DNA of 64,000 nt, taken from positions 62,001-126,000 of the forward strand of contig NZ_JACIDW010000008.1 in assembly GCF_014196505.1 (NCBI RefSeq), read 5' to 3'. Every line of letters starts with the position of its first letter. Position 1 is the first letter of the stretch. The notes beneath the pieces were generated by a model. That model ran no database searches. It was given only the letters and a program-made list of their open reading frames with translations, and was not told where the DNA came from. A program made the position numbers and the translations under genes. Shown here in pieces: positions 8,174 to 17,482 of this stretch. This DNA comes from Rhizobium metallidurans (GTDB taxonomy: Bacteria > Pseudomonadota > Alphaproteobacteria > Rhizobiales > Rhizobiaceae).

Positions 8174-9646
8174 ATGTTCGGAAAACGCGGAAACGAAGGA
8201 TCTGGCAAGGCGGGCGGCGCGATCGCGCCACCGCCGCCCGTTGCCGCGCCTTCCCCGTCGTCGGCGCCCGCCGTCTTCGTCGAGCCGCAGCGCGAGCAGA
8301 GCCGCCAGCAGGTGGCGCCGCCGCCGATGCAGACGCCGCAGCGCAAGCGCCCTGCCCGCACCGAAGAATATTACGACACCAAGGCGCAGGTCTTCTCGGC
8401 GCTGATCGACACGATCGACCTGTCGCAGCTCGCCAAGCTCGACGGTGAAAGCGCGCGCGAGGAAATTCGCGATATCGTCAACGATATCATCACGATCAAG
8501 AACTTCGCGATGTCGATCTCCGAGCAGGAAGAGCTGCTCGACGACATCTGCAACGACGTTCTCGGCTATGGTCCGCTGGAGCCGCTTCTGGCACGCGACG
8601 ACATCGCCGACATCATGGTCAACGGCTCGGGCAAGACCTTCATCGAAGTCGGCGGCAAGACGCTGGAATCGGAAGTGCGGTTCCGCGACAACGCCCAGCT
8701 CCTGTCGATCTGCCAGCGCATCGTCAGCCAGGTCGGCCGCCGCGTCGACGAATCGAGCCCGATCTGCGACGCCCGCCTGCCCGACGGCTCGCGCGTCAAC
8801 GTCATCGCGCCGCCGCTCGCCATCGACGGGCCGGCGCTCACCATCCGTAAGTTCAAGAAGGACAAGCTGACGCTCGATCAGCTGGTGCGCTTCGGGGCGA
8901 TCACGCCCGAGGGCGCGACGCTGTTGCAGATCATCGGCCGCGTCCGCTGCAACATCGTCATCTCCGGCGGTACCGGCTCGGGCAAGACGACGCTTCTGAA
9001 CTGCCTCACCAACTACATCGATCGCGACGAGCGCGTCATCACCTGCGAGGACACGGCCGAACTGCAGCTGCAGCAGCCGCATGTGGTGCGCCTCGAAACC
9101 CGCCCGCCCAATATCGAAGGCGAAGGCGAGATCACCATGCGCGATCTCGTCAAGAACTGCCTGCGTATGCGCCCCGAACGCATCATCGTCGGCGAAGTGC
9201 GCGGACCCGAGGTCTTCGACCTCCTGCAGGCGATGAACACCGGCCACGACGGTTCGATGGGCACGATCCACTCCAACTCGCCGCGCGAGTGCCTCAGCCG
9301 TATCGAATCGATGATCGCCATGGGCGGCTATTCGCTGCCGGCCAAGACCGTTCGCGAGATCATCTCGAACTCGGTCGACGTCATCGTCCAGGCCGCGCGC
9401 CTTCGCGACGGTTCGCGCCGCATCACGCAGATCACCGAGGTGATCGGCATGGAAGGCGACGTGATCATCACCCAGGACCTGATGCGCTACGAGATCGAGG
9501 GCGAGGACGCGGCCGGAAAGATCATCGGCCGGCACAAGTCGACCGGTATCGGCAAGCCGAACTTCTGGGATCGCGCCCGCTACTACAACGAAGAGAAGCG
9601 GCTCGCCGCGGCGCTCGACGAGATGGAAGAGAAGTCGAAGGATTAA
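8174..9646 (+). CDS. cpaF: CpaF/TadA secretion ATPase
   Basis: 490 residues; the hexameric motor for pilus extension and probably retraction. A Pro/Ala-rich N-terminal tail (about 15-60) precedes the conserved domain. Walker [11 protein letters not shown] lies near residues 263-272, the Asp box in [20 protein letters not shown], and Walker B and His box in [10 protein letters not shown] and [12 protein letters not shown]. The ribosome site CAGGAG at 8157-8162 supports ATG 8174 rather than GTG 8162. Four bases separate it from tadB. Confidence 0.96.
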   Translation: MFGKRGNEGSGKAGGAIAPPPPVAAPSPSSAPAVFVEPQREQSRQQVAPPPMQTPQRKRPARTEEYYDTKAQVFSALIDTIDLSQLAKLDGESAREEIRDIVNDIITIKNFAMSISEQEELLDDICNDVLGYGPLEPLLARDDIADIMVNGSGKTFIEVGGKTLESEVRFRDNAQLLSICQRIVSQVGRRVDESSPICDARLPDGSRVNVIAPPLAIDGPALTIRKFKKDKLTLDQLVRFGAITPEGATLLQIIGRVRCNIVISGGTGSGKTTLLNCLTNYIDRDERVITCEDTAELQLQQPHVVRLETRPPNIEGEGEITMRDLVKNCLRMRPERIIVGEVRGPEVFDLLQAMNTGHDGSMGTIHSNSPRECLSRIESMIAMGGYSLPAKTVREIISNSVDVIVQAARLRDGSRRITQITEVIGMEGDVIITQDLMRYEIEGEDAAGKIIGRHKSTGIGKPNFWDRARYYNEEKRLAAALDEMEEKSKD

Positions 9647-9650
9647 GATT

Positions 9651-10658
9651 ATGTTCGGTTTCGATCCGCTGGTGCTGGGTATCGTGCTGCTCGTGGCCGT
9701 TTCGGCCGGCGCGGTCTGCTACGGCCTGCTGTTTTCACGGATGGAAACCGAGAAGAAGGCGGCGAGCCGGGTCAGCCGCGTGGCATCCGCCGAGCTCGAC
9801 AAGCAGAACGTCAAGGCCGCGCGCGACCGTGTCCAGGAAATGTCCAAGCGTCGCAAGTCGATGCAGGACAACCTCAAGGACCTCGAGAAGCGTCAGCAGG
9901 AAAACGCCAAGAAGAAGCTGACGCTGAAGTCGCGCCTGACGCAGGCGGGCCTCACGATCACGCCCGGCCGTTTCTACATGTTCAGCGGCATTTTCGGCTT
10001 CGTGCTGATGTTCGCGGCATTCCTGTTCGGCGCGCCCACCATGGTCGTCCTCGGCCTGCCGATCGTCGCCGGTCTCGGCCTGCCGCGCTGGATCCTCGGC
10101 TTTCTCATCAAGCGCCGGCAGAACAAGTTCCTCGAGGAGTTTCCGAACGCGCTCGACGTCATCGTGCGATCGATCAAATCCGGCCTTCCGCTGAACGACG
10201 CGATCCGGCTGATCGCCAACGAGGGCAAGGAGCCCGTCAAGGGCGAGTTCCGGCGCGTGGTCGAATCCCAGCAGGTGGGGCTCAGCGTGCCCGATGCCTG
10301 CACGCGCATGGTCAACCACATGCCGCTGCAGGAAGTGAACTTCTTTTCGATCGTCATCGCCATTCAATCGCAAGCGGGCGGCAACCTGTCGGAAGCGATC
10401 GGCAACCTCTCGAAGGTGCTGCGCGAGCGCAAGAAGATGAAGGCCAAGGTGAAGGCGCTTTCGATGGAAGCAAAGGCTTCGGCCGTCATCATCGGCGCGC
10501 TGCCGTTCATCGTCGCCACGCTCGTCTACCTGACGTCGCCGCAGTACATGATGGTCCTCTTCACCGACCCGCGCGGTCACCTGATCATGGGCGTTTCGGC
10601 GGTCTGGATGTCGATCGGCATCTTCGTCATGCGCAACATGGTCAATTTCGATATCTAA
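9651..10658 (+). CDS. tadB: Tad inner-membrane platform protein TadB
   Basis: 335 residues. N-terminal helix (about 5-25), a long charged, probably coiled cytoplasmic region (about 28-90), two helices (about 103-150), the T2SF cytoplasmic domain with EEFPNALDVIVRSIKSGLPL, and two C-terminal helices. Forms the inner-membrane platform with TadC that couples the CpaF motor to pilin insertion. Four bases after cpaF and 13 before tadC. Confidence 0.95.
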   Translation: MFGFDPLVLGIVLLVAVSAGAVCYGLLFSRMETEKKAASRVSRVASAELDKQNVKAARDRVQEMSKRRKSMQDNLKDLEKRQQENAKKKLTLKSRLTQAGLTITPGRFYMFSGIFGFVLMFAAFLFGAPTMVVLGLPIVAGLGLPRWILGFLIKRRQNKFLEEFPNALDVIVRSIKSGLPLNDAIRLIANEGKEPVKGEFRRVVESQQVGLSVPDACTRMVNHMPLQEVNFFSIVIAIQSQAGGNLSEAIGNLSKVLRERKKMKAKVKALSMEAKASAVIIGALPFIVATLVYLTSPQYMMVLFTDPRGHLIMGVSAVWMSIGIFVMRNMVNFDI

Positions 10659-10671
10659 CAGAGGAAATGCG

Positions 10672-11658
10672 ATGTCGTCCGATCTTGCGAGTTCCCTGAC
10701 GGATCCCTCGATGCTGATCGCGGTGCTGGTGGCGCTGGCGGTGTTCGCAACGCTTTACACGCTCGCCATCCCGTTCTTCGAGCGCGGCGATCTCAACCAG
10801 CGCATGAAGGCGGTATCGACGGAGCGCGAGCAGATGCGCGCCCGCGAACGCGCGCGGATGAATGCCGAGTCGAGCGGCAGCAAGGCCTCGCTGCGCACGC
10901 AGAACAACCGCTCGGTTCGCCAGATCGTCGAGCGCTTCAACCTGCGCGAGGCGCTGGTCGACGAAAACACGATGAACAAGCTGCGCGCGGCTGGCTATCG
11001 CTCGGAAAACGCGCTGAACATGTTCCTGGTGGCGCGCTTCCTGCTGCCCTTCTGCTTCTTCGCGCTGGCGATCTTCTGGGTGTTCGGCCTCGACAACCTC
11101 GTCGACAAGCCGACGCCGATCCGCTTCCTCGCGACGCTCTGCTTCGCCTATGTCGGCTTCTACGCACCGAACATCTTCATCTCCAACAAGATGAAGAAGC
11201 GGCAGCATTCGATCAAGCGCGCCTGGCCGGACGCGCTGGACCTGATGCTGATCTGCGTGGAATCCGGTATCTCGATCGAAGCCGCGATGCGCCGCGTCTC
11301 CGAGGAGCTCGGCGAGGCTTCTCCGGCGCTCGCGGAAGAAATGGTGCTGACGACGGCCGAGCTCTCCTTCCTGCCGGATCGCCGCGTGGCGCTCGAAAAC
11401 CTCGGCACGCGCACGCAGATCCCGATCGTGCAGTCCGTCGTGCAGGCGCTGATGCAGGCCGACCGCTACGGCACGCCGGTTTCGCAGGCGCTGCGCGTGC
11501 TTGCCCAGGAAGGCCGTGACGAGCGCATGAACGAGGCGGAGAAGAAGGCCGCCGCGCTGCCGCCGAAGCTCACCGTGCCGATGATCCTGTTCTTCTTGCC
11601 GGTTCTGGTCGCCGTCATTCTCGGGCCGGCCGGCATCCAGGTCGCCGACCGTTTCTAA
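10672..11658 (+). CDS. tadC: Tad inner-membrane platform protein TadC
   Basis: 328 residues, same fold as TadB. N-terminal helix, charged linker (about 45-75), a helix pair (about 115-165), the T2SF domain with AWPDALDLMLICVESGISIEAAM, and the C-terminal hydrophobic segment ending GPAGIQVADRF. Ribosome site AGAGGAAA just upstream. Last gene of the cpaB-tadC series; the next gene is a transporter of another kind. Confidence 0.95.
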   Translation: MSSDLASSLTDPSMLIAVLVALAVFATLYTLAIPFFERGDLNQRMKAVSTEREQMRARERARMNAESSGSKASLRTQNNRSVRQIVERFNLREALVDENTMNKLRAAGYRSENALNMFLVARFLLPFCFFALAIFWVFGLDNLVDKPTPIRFLATLCFAYVGFYAPNIFISNKMKKRQHSIKRAWPDALDLMLICVESGISIEAAMRRVSEELGEASPALAEEMVLTTAELSFLPDRRVALENLGTRTQIPIVQSVVQALMQADRYGTPVSQALRVLAQEGRDERMNEAEKKAAALPPKLTVPMILFFLPVLVAVILGPAGIQVADRF

Positions 11659-11739
11659 GAGCCACCGATTTTTGGGATGGACCGCCGCGCGGGGCCGTGT
11701 GACATTCGACTACGTCACCCCCACCCACGGACCATCGCC

Positions 11740-12372
11740 ATGTCGTCGCTCAGCGTCCTTCTCAGCATTCTCGCAACGCTTTCGATCGGCGCCATGAGTC
11801 CCGGGCCGAGCTTCGTGCTCGTCTCCAGGATCGCCGTGTCGCGATCGCGCATCGACGGGCTTGCCGCGGCTGTCGGCATGGGGCTGGGCGGAGTGTTGTT
11901 CAGCATCCTGGCGCTGGCGGGGCTGACCGCGCTTCTGTCGCAGTTCGGATGGCTCTATCTGGCGCTGAAGATCATGGGCGGGCTTTATCTCGCCTATATC
12001 GCCTACAGGATCTGGCGCGGCGCCGGCGAGCCGCTTGTGATCGGCGAGACGGCGGCAGCCAACCGGGCCATCGGCCGCAGCTTCATGACCGCGTTCCTGA
12101 CACAGGTCAGCAATCCGAAGACGATCGTCGTCTATGCCAGCATCTTCGCGGCGCTCTTGCCGAAGACCATTCCGCTGGAACTGTTCGTGGCGATCCCGCT
12201 CGGCGTCTTTCTTGTCGAGGCCGGATGGTACACGATCGTGGCGCTGGCATTCTCGGCCCGCCACCCGCGCCTGATCTATCTGGCGGCGAAGACGTGGATC
12301 GACCGCGCGGCCGGAGCCGTGATGGCGGGGCTCGGCCTGCAGCTCGTTGTGTCAGGCCTGAGCGGGCGCTAG
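11740..12372 (+). CDS. LysE-family amino acid exporter
   Basis: 210 residues with about six membrane helices. The N-terminal signature MSPGPSFVLVSRIAVSRSR and the helix with GGLYLAYIAYRIWRGA are typical of LysE/RhtB translocators. Substrate cannot be told. ATG 11740 was chosen because the upstream 21 codons are not LysE-like. Its stop overlaps the stop of the convergent TPR lipoprotein gene by 4 bases. Unrelated to the pilus cluster as far as can be seen. Confidence 0.85.
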   Translation: MSSLSVLLSILATLSIGAMSPGPSFVLVSRIAVSRSRIDGLAAAVGMGLGGVLFSILALAGLTALLSQFGWLYLALKIMGGLYLAYIAYRIWRGAGEPLVIGETAAANRAIGRSFMTAFLTQVSNPKTIVVYASIFAALLPKTIPLELFVAIPLGVFLVEAGWYTIVALAFSARHPRLIYLAAKTWIDRAAGAVMAGLGLQLVVSGLSGR

Positions 12373-13199
12373 TTGGTGCTTCCCGCGGCCGCCCCGGCAT
12401 CCCTGGCCGCGAGCTTCTGCCAGGAATTCTGTTGCGACATCATCGAACGGATATAGGCGAGGTTGGCATCGGCCTGTTGCGGCGAGAGCTCGCGCCTTGC
12501 GATCTGCTCTGCCTCGGGGAAGCGGCCCTGCAGACCGACGACGAGCGCGAGATTCTGGCGCACGCGGCTGTCGGCCGTCGGCTGGCCGGCCGCCTGGCGC
12601 AGATAGGTTTCGGCGCTCTTGAGATCGCCGGTCAGCACGTAGGACATGCCGAGATTGGACAGGATCGACGGCTCGCCCGGCTGCAGGTCGAGCGCGTCGC
12701 GGTAACGCTGGCGGGCCTCCGTCGAGCGGCCGAGCTGATCGAGAATGGCGCCTTCGGCGGAGACGAGCTTCCAGTCCGGGCGGTCCGCCGTCTGGGCGCG
12801 GCCGATTGTGTCGAGCGCCTGCTGCAATTGGCCGGCGGCAGCCTGCGCCTTGCCATAAGCGGCGAGCACGTTGCGATCCTGCGGATTGGCGATCGCCACC
12901 TGCTGCATGACGGCGAGCGCCTGGGCGTCCCTGCCCTGCATGCGCAGGAGGTTGGCGTAGTTGACGCCGTTGACCGGATCGCGCGGGTTCTTTTCATAGG
13001 CCTGGCCGACGCGATCGGTGGCGGAGCGCACTTCCTGGTCGTTCATCGTCTCGACCGGCTTGTTCAGCGCGACCGGGATCGAGCCCGTGGTCATCTTGTC
13101 CCTGGTGGTGTTGCAGCCGGCCAGCATCAGGGCCAGCATCGCGGTCGCCGTGCACTGGAAAAGACGGGTTTTCAAAGAGGTATCGACCAAAGTAGTCAT
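12369..13199 (-). CDS. tadD: TadD-like TPR lipoprotein
   Basis: 276 residues. Signal with lipobox L-M-L-A-G-C (Cys29), then about five tetratricopeptide units (about 75-235), for example PRDPVNGVNYANLLRMQGRDA and PGEPSILSNLGMSYVLTGDL. TadD lipoproteins are needed for Tad secretin assembly, and the position at the end of the tad cluster supports that role. The ribosome site AGGA is well placed before ATG 13199. A CtrA-like box lies about 100 bases upstream. Confidence 0.85.
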   Translation of the reverse strand: MTTLVDTSLKTRLFQCTATAMLALMLAGCNTTRDKMTTGSIPVALNKPVETMNDQEVRSATDRVGQAYEKNPRDPVNGVNYANLLRMQGRDAQALAVMQQVAIANPQDRNVLAAYGKAQAAAGQLQQALDTIGRAQTADRPDWKLVSAEGAILDQLGRSTEARQRYRDALDLQPGEPSILSNLGMSYVLTGDLKSAETYLRQAAGQPTADSRVRQNLALVVGLQGRFPEAEQIARRELSPQQADANLAYIRSMMSQQNSWQKLAARDAGAAAGSTN

Positions 13200-13294
13200 G
13201 GCGGTTTCCTGAAATCAGAAATCGGCGCCTGACCTAAAAGCGGAACAGGGAAAGGTTTTGACGCAATCTACGCTCAAGCAATAGTCTGTTAACC

Positions 13295-13309
13295 CTAACG
13301 GAACGTTAA
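13295..13309 (-). promoter_or_regulatory. CtrA-like box before tadD
   Basis: Read on minus: TTAACGTTCCGTTAG (TTAA-N7-TTAG, one mismatch), followed by GGTTAAC. It is about 96 bases upstream of the tadD start and lies between tadD and the divergent aminopeptidase gene. Confidence 0.4.
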
Positions 13310-13343
13310 GATGCGATTCCCGGACGATGCCTAAGGATAAACA

Positions 13344-14732
13344 ATGCCCCCGTTCCAGTTCATCGAAAGACCGACCCCCTTCAACACCAAGGGCGGCCAG
13401 ACCCTGCCGATCTTCGCCGTCACGCCGGCGCATATCGAAACCGGGACGATCGATCCGATCGCGCTCGATTGGGCGAAGAAGGCGGGCTACAAGGCCGAGA
13501 GCGGCTCGCTGCTCCTGATCCCGACATCGGATGGCCATCTCGGCGGGGCGCTGTTCGGTCTCGGCTCCAACCCTTCGGAACAGCCCTATATCACCGGCAA
13601 GCTGGCGCGCGCGCTGCCGGCGGGCGACTGGCACATCGAGACGGCGCCGCTGACGGCCAACCGGCTGGCGCTCGGCTTCGGCCTCGGGAGCTACCGCTTC
13701 GACCGCTACAAATCCGAAAAGCAGCCGGCGGGTACGCTGATGATCCCGCGCGATGCCGATGCCGCCGATATCAAGCGGCAGCTGGCCGGCGTGTTCCTCG
13801 CCCGCGACCTGATCAACACCCCCACCAACGACATGGGCCCGAACGAGCTGGAAGCGGCGTTCCGGGGGCTTGCCGCGCACTACAAGGCCGAGATCTCGGT
13901 GATCTCGGGCGACGACCTCAGGCACAATTTCCCGCTGGTGCACACGGTCGGCCGCGCCAGCGCCGACGCGCCGCGGCTGATGGAGCTGCGCTGGGGCAAG
14001 AAGGGCCATCGCAAGATCACGCTCGTCGGCAAGGGCGTGTGCTTCGACACCGGCGGCCTCGACATCAAGCCCGCCGCCTCGATGCTTCTGATGAAGAAGG
14101 ACATGGGGGGTGCGGCCAACGTGATGGGCCTGGCGTTGATGATCATGGACGCCAAGCTGAAGGTCGACCTGCGCGTCGTCATCCCCGTGGTCGAGAACTC
14201 GATCTCGTCCAACGCCTTCCGCCCCGGCGACATCTACAAGAGCCGCAAGGGGCTGACGGTGCAGATCGACAACACCGACGCCGAGGGCCGGCTTATCCTG
14301 GCCGACGCGCTCTCCTATGCCGACGAGGAAGAGCCCGACCTGATGATCGACATGGCGACGCTGACCGGGGCGGCGCGCGTGGCGCTCGGACCCGACCTGC
14401 CGCCCTTCTTCACCGACGATACGGATCTGGCGGGCGACCTGATGGAATCGAGCATCGAGACCGACGATCCGCTGTGGCGGTTGCCGCTTTATGCCGGCTA
14501 CGAAAAGGACATCCGCGCCAAGTTCGCCGACATCACCAATGCACCATCAGGCGGAATGGCGGGCGCGATCACGGCAGCGCTGTTCCTCAAGCGCTTCGTC
14601 AGCCATGCCAGGAGCTGGGCGCATTTCGACATTTACGGCTGGGCGCCTTCGGAGCGACCGCACTCGCCCGGCGGCGGCGAGGCGCAGGCGATCCGGGCGC
14701 TCTACCACCACATCCGCGAGAGCGTTCGTTAA
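13344..14732 (+). CDS. Leucyl aminopeptidase family (M17) metallopeptidase
   Basis: 462 residues, cytoplasmic, releases N-terminal amino acids from peptides. M17 catalytic motifs are visible: GKGVCFDTGG (about 230-239), MKKDMGGAANV (about 250), and N-T-D-A-E-G-R near residue 310, the di-metal and catalytic region of PepA. The N-terminal domain is shorter than and unlike E. coli PepA, matching the PepB-like rhizobial subgroup. The ribosome site AAGGA precedes ATG 13344. First gene of a three-gene set with a MarR regulator and a NlpC/P60 peptidase. Confidence 0.92.
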   Translation: MPPFQFIERPTPFNTKGGQTLPIFAVTPAHIETGTIDPIALDWAKKAGYKAESGSLLLIPTSDGHLGGALFGLGSNPSEQPYITGKLARALPAGDWHIETAPLTANRLALGFGLGSYRFDRYKSEKQPAGTLMIPRDADAADIKRQLAGVFLARDLINTPTNDMGPNELEAAFRGLAAHYKAEISVISGDDLRHNFPLVHTVGRASADAPRLMELRWGKKGHRKITLVGKGVCFDTGGLDIKPAASMLLMKKDMGGAANVMGLALMIMDAKLKVDLRVVIPVVENSISSNAFRPGDIYKSRKGLTVQIDNTDAEGRLILADALSYADEEEPDLMIDMATLTGAARVALGPDLPPFFTDDTDLAGDLMESSIETDDPLWRLPLYAGYEKDIRAKFADITNAPSGGMAGAITAALFLKRFVSHARSWAHFDIYGWAPSERPHSPGGGEAQAIRALYHHIRESVR

Positions 14733-14833
14733 AATTTTATTCACCCTGTGGGGCGGCAGATCAGCCGCCCCATTGCGTTGCGGGGATGCGTGCCGGAAAA
14801 TGGAACGCAGGCGTAACGAATGCGGGAGGGGCC

Positions 14834-15178
14834 GTGCCGATCGAATTGACCGCATCGCAGGCGCTCGGGCTCTGGCATGGCGTCTCGCTCGACCAGGTTC
14901 GCCACGACGACCGCGATTTGACGTTGCGCCAGATGGCGATCCTGCTGCATATCTATCTCGTGCCGCCGCCGCATACCGTGCGCGGACTGGCCGCCGAACT
15001 CAACGTCACCAAGCCCGTCATCACCCGGGCGCTCGATACGATGGGCGAGATGGGGCTGGTGGACCGGGTGCGCGATGACAGCGACCGGCGCAACGTGCTG
15101 ATCAAGCGCACCGTGGGCGGCGCGCTTTATCTGGAAAAACTGGGCGACCGCGTGCGCGAGCACGGGCGCCGGCTGTGA
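14834..15178 (+). CDS. MarR-family regulator
   Basis: 114 residues with a winged helix: the recognition region TVRGLAAELNVTKPVITRALDTM is followed by the wing DRVRDDSDRRNVLIKRT. A GTG start at 14834 was chosen because GGGAGG lies 4 bases before it; an in-frame ATG at 14786 lacks such a site. It lies between the aminopeptidase and NlpC/P60 genes with a 16-base gap to the latter, so it probably controls this set. The ligand is unknown. Confidence 0.8.
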   Translation: MPIELTASQALGLWHGVSLDQVRHDDRDLTLRQMAILLHIYLVPPPHTVRGLAAELNVTKPVITRALDTMGEMGLVDRVRDDSDRRNVLIKRTVGGALYLEKLGDRVREHGRRL

Positions 15179-15194
15179 CCTTGAGGACAAGACC

Positions 15195-16052
15195 ATGACC
15201 ACGCTCGACCGCCGCCTGCACGCCTTCAGGGACGACCTCGCCGAGCGCGGACTGGAAGGACAGGTCGCGGCCCGGCGCTTTACCGACGGGAAGCCGGCGC
15301 GCATCACGGTCCCGGTCGTGGGGCTGCGGCCGCGGCCGGACGCGACCATCGGTATCGACACAGAACTGCTGTTCGGCGAGGACGTGACCGTGCTCGACCG
15401 CGCCGAGGGATGGTGCTGGATCAAGGCGCGATCGGACAATTACGTCGGCTATCTACCCGAGAGCACGGTGAGCGAGACATCGCCCTCTCCGACCCATATC
15501 GTCACCGTTCAGCGTACCTTCCTCTATCGCGAACCGGAACTGCGCAAACCCTATAACAGCATTCTTTCGATGGGCAGCCGCGTGGCCGTGGCCGGTACCG
15601 CGGAGGCGCGCGGCAACCATTATGTGACGCTGGAAGACGGCACCGCGATCTTCGCCAAGCATGTGCAGCCGATCGGCGCGCTTGATGGCGAGGACTATGT
15701 CGATATCGCCGGCCGCTTCATCGAAACGCCCTATCTCTGGGGCGGCCGCTCCGGGCTCGGGATCGACTGCTCCGGCCTGGTGCAGCTTTCCATGCTGATC
15801 ACCGGCCGCGCCGCGCCGCGCGATACCGACATGCAGGCCTCGGCGCTTGGCACACCTGTCACCCGCGATGAACTGCGACGCGGCGACCTGGTGTTCTGGA
15901 AGGGGCATGTGGCGATCATGGAGGATGCGGAAACGATCCTGCATGCGACCGGCCACACGATGACCGTGACGCGCGAGAATTTCGAAGAGGCCGTCCAGCG
16001 TATCGGCTGGCTCTACGAGCAGCCCAACGGCTATCGTCGCCCGATCAACTGA
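15195..16052 (+). CDS. NlpC/P60 (C40) peptidase with SH3-like N-terminus
   Basis: 285 residues. Two bacterial SH3-like segments (about 30-95 and 100-155) precede a C40 cysteine-peptidase domain with the nucleophile Cys192 in G-I-D-C-S-G-L-V-Q and His238 in G-H-V-A-I-M. No signal peptide is visible, so a cytoplasmic enzyme acting on imported or recycled murein peptides is more likely than a wall hydrolase. The arrangement resembles gamma-D-glutamyl-diamino acid endopeptidases of the YkfC type. It follows the MarR gene with a GAGGA ribosome site. It ends inside the 3' end of the convergent amidase gene (8-base overlap). Confidence 0.88.
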   Translation: MTTLDRRLHAFRDDLAERGLEGQVAARRFTDGKPARITVPVVGLRPRPDATIGIDTELLFGEDVTVLDRAEGWCWIKARSDNYVGYLPESTVSETSPSPTHIVTVQRTFLYREPELRKPYNSILSMGSRVAVAGTAEARGNHYVTLEDGTAIFAKHVQPIGALDGEDYVDIAGRFIETPYLWGGRSGLGIDCSGLVQLSMLITGRAAPRDTDMQASALGTPVTRDELRRGDLVFWKGHVAIMEDAETILHATGHTMTVTRENFEEAVQRIGWLYEQPNGYRRPIN

Positions 16053-17436
16053 CCGGCGGCTTTGGCCATGCGGTGACGCCGCCGGACCATGTCTCGAACG
16101 CTTTCGACAGCCTCAGGACGCGCATGTCGTCGAAGCGGGGACCGACGATTTGCAGGCCGATCGGCATGCCGGATCGGGAGAAGCCGCAATTGATCGACGA
16201 GGCCGGTTGCTCCGACATGTTCCAGGGAACGGTGAAGGCGATGTGTTCGAAGGGGCGGGCCGGATCGTTGGTCGGCGAGGCCCATTCGGCCGGATAGGAG
16301 ACGATGGGATTGGTCGGCGATAGCACGGCGTCGACCTCCTCGAACAGCGCGCCGCAGGCCTTGCGCATCTCGATCGTCTGGTTGAAGCCCCTGACGGCGG
16401 CAACGCCGCTGACATCGGCCCCACCCTTGGCCCAGCCATAGATATAGGGAAGGATGCTCTCGCGACGCTCCTCACTCAGCCCCTCGATATCGCCCCAGAA
16501 GCGGGCGCGCCAGAAATTGTCGAGCCCATCGAGCATCGCGCGCGACAGCACCGGGCCGACCGGCACGATGACGGCGCCAGCTTGCTCGAACTGTTTCGCC
16601 GCCGCGACGACCGCCGCCCTCACCTCGTCCTCTGCATCAAGGCCGCAGCCGGCGTCGAGCATGAGGCCGATGCGCATGCCTGAGAGGTCGATGTCGAGAT
16701 CGGTCCAGTCGAAGTCATTGGGCGGGAGGCTGGTGCCGTCGCGCCAGTCCGGCCGCGAGAGCGTGGCCATGGCGAGCGCCGCATCATCGACCGTGCGCGT
16801 CATCGGCCCGGCGCAGCGGCCGACATAATAGGGATCGACGGGGATGCGGCCGTGGCTGGGCTTGAAGCCGAAGATACCGGTCCAGCCGGCCGGGAGCCGC
16901 ACGGAGCCGCCGATATCGGTGCCGATATGGAGGGGGCCGTAGCCGGCCGCCGCCGCCGCCGAGGCGCCGGCGCTGGAACCGCCCGGGTTCTGGCTGACAT
17001 CCCAGGGATTGCGGCTGAGCGGGTGGAAGCTCGAGAGGCCGGACGAGAGCATGCCGTAGTCAGGGCATGTGGTCTTGGCGAAGATGATCGCGCCGTCCTC
17101 ACGCATGCGGGCGGCGATCGGGGCATCGTCGAGCGCCGGCGTGAGCTCCACCGCCCTGGTGCCGAGCGGAACGGGCTGGCCCTTGGTTGATATCAGCTCC
17201 TTCAGCGTCACCGGGATGCCATCGAGCGGGCCCAGGGTTTCGCCCTTCGCCCAGCGCTCGGTGGAGGCCCTGGCCTGGGCGCGGGCGGCGTCGGGATCGT
17301 AGAGATAGAGCGCGGCGATGTGCGGCTCCCAGGCGGCGATATGCGGCTCCAGCGCCAGCCAGTATTCCAGCGGAGACAGGCTCTTGCTTGCAAAGCGCCG
17401 CTTCAGTTCGCGGATGCTCAGGTCGATCTCGGTCAT
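16045..17436 (-). CDS. Amidase (amidase-signature family)
   Basis: 463 residues, hydrolysing an amide bond. The Ser-cisSer-Lys triad regions are visible: Lys in GAIIFAKTTCPDYG, the Gly/Ser-rich loop PGGSSAGASAAAAAG, and nucleophile Ser in GTDIGGSVRLPA. ATG 17436 was preferred over an upstream TTG. It is the last gene of the minus-strand ABC-transporter unit, 46 bases after the DppC-like permease, so its substrate is probably what the transporter imports. Specificity cannot be read from sequence. Confidence 0.88.
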   Translation of the reverse strand: MTEIDLSIRELKRRFASKSLSPLEYWLALEPHIAAWEPHIAALYLYDPDAARAQARASTERWAKGETLGPLDGIPVTLKELISTKGQPVPLGTRAVELTPALDDAPIAARMREDGAIIFAKTTCPDYGMLSSGLSSFHPLSRNPWDVSQNPGGSSAGASAAAAAGYGPLHIGTDIGGSVRLPAGWTGIFGFKPSHGRIPVDPYYVGRCAGPMTRTVDDAALAMATLSRPDWRDGTSLPPNDFDWTDLDIDLSGMRIGLMLDAGCGLDAEDEVRAAVVAAAKQFEQAGAVIVPVGPVLSRAMLDGLDNFWRARFWGDIEGLSEERRESILPYIYGWAKGGADVSGVAAVRGFNQTIEMRKACGALFEEVDAVLSPTNPIVSYPAEWASPTNDPARPFEHIAFTVPWNMSEQPASSINCGFSRSGMPIGLQIVGPRFDDMRVLRLSKAFETWSGGVTAWPKPPVS

Positions 17437-17482
17437 GGCGCGGTCTTTCAAAAGGACATTTTCAAATCAGCGGCGTCGTCAA

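Noticed and set aside
8129..9535. 468-codon minus open frame opposite cpaF
   Set aside because: Same antisense phase effect; cpaF has all its catalytic motifs.
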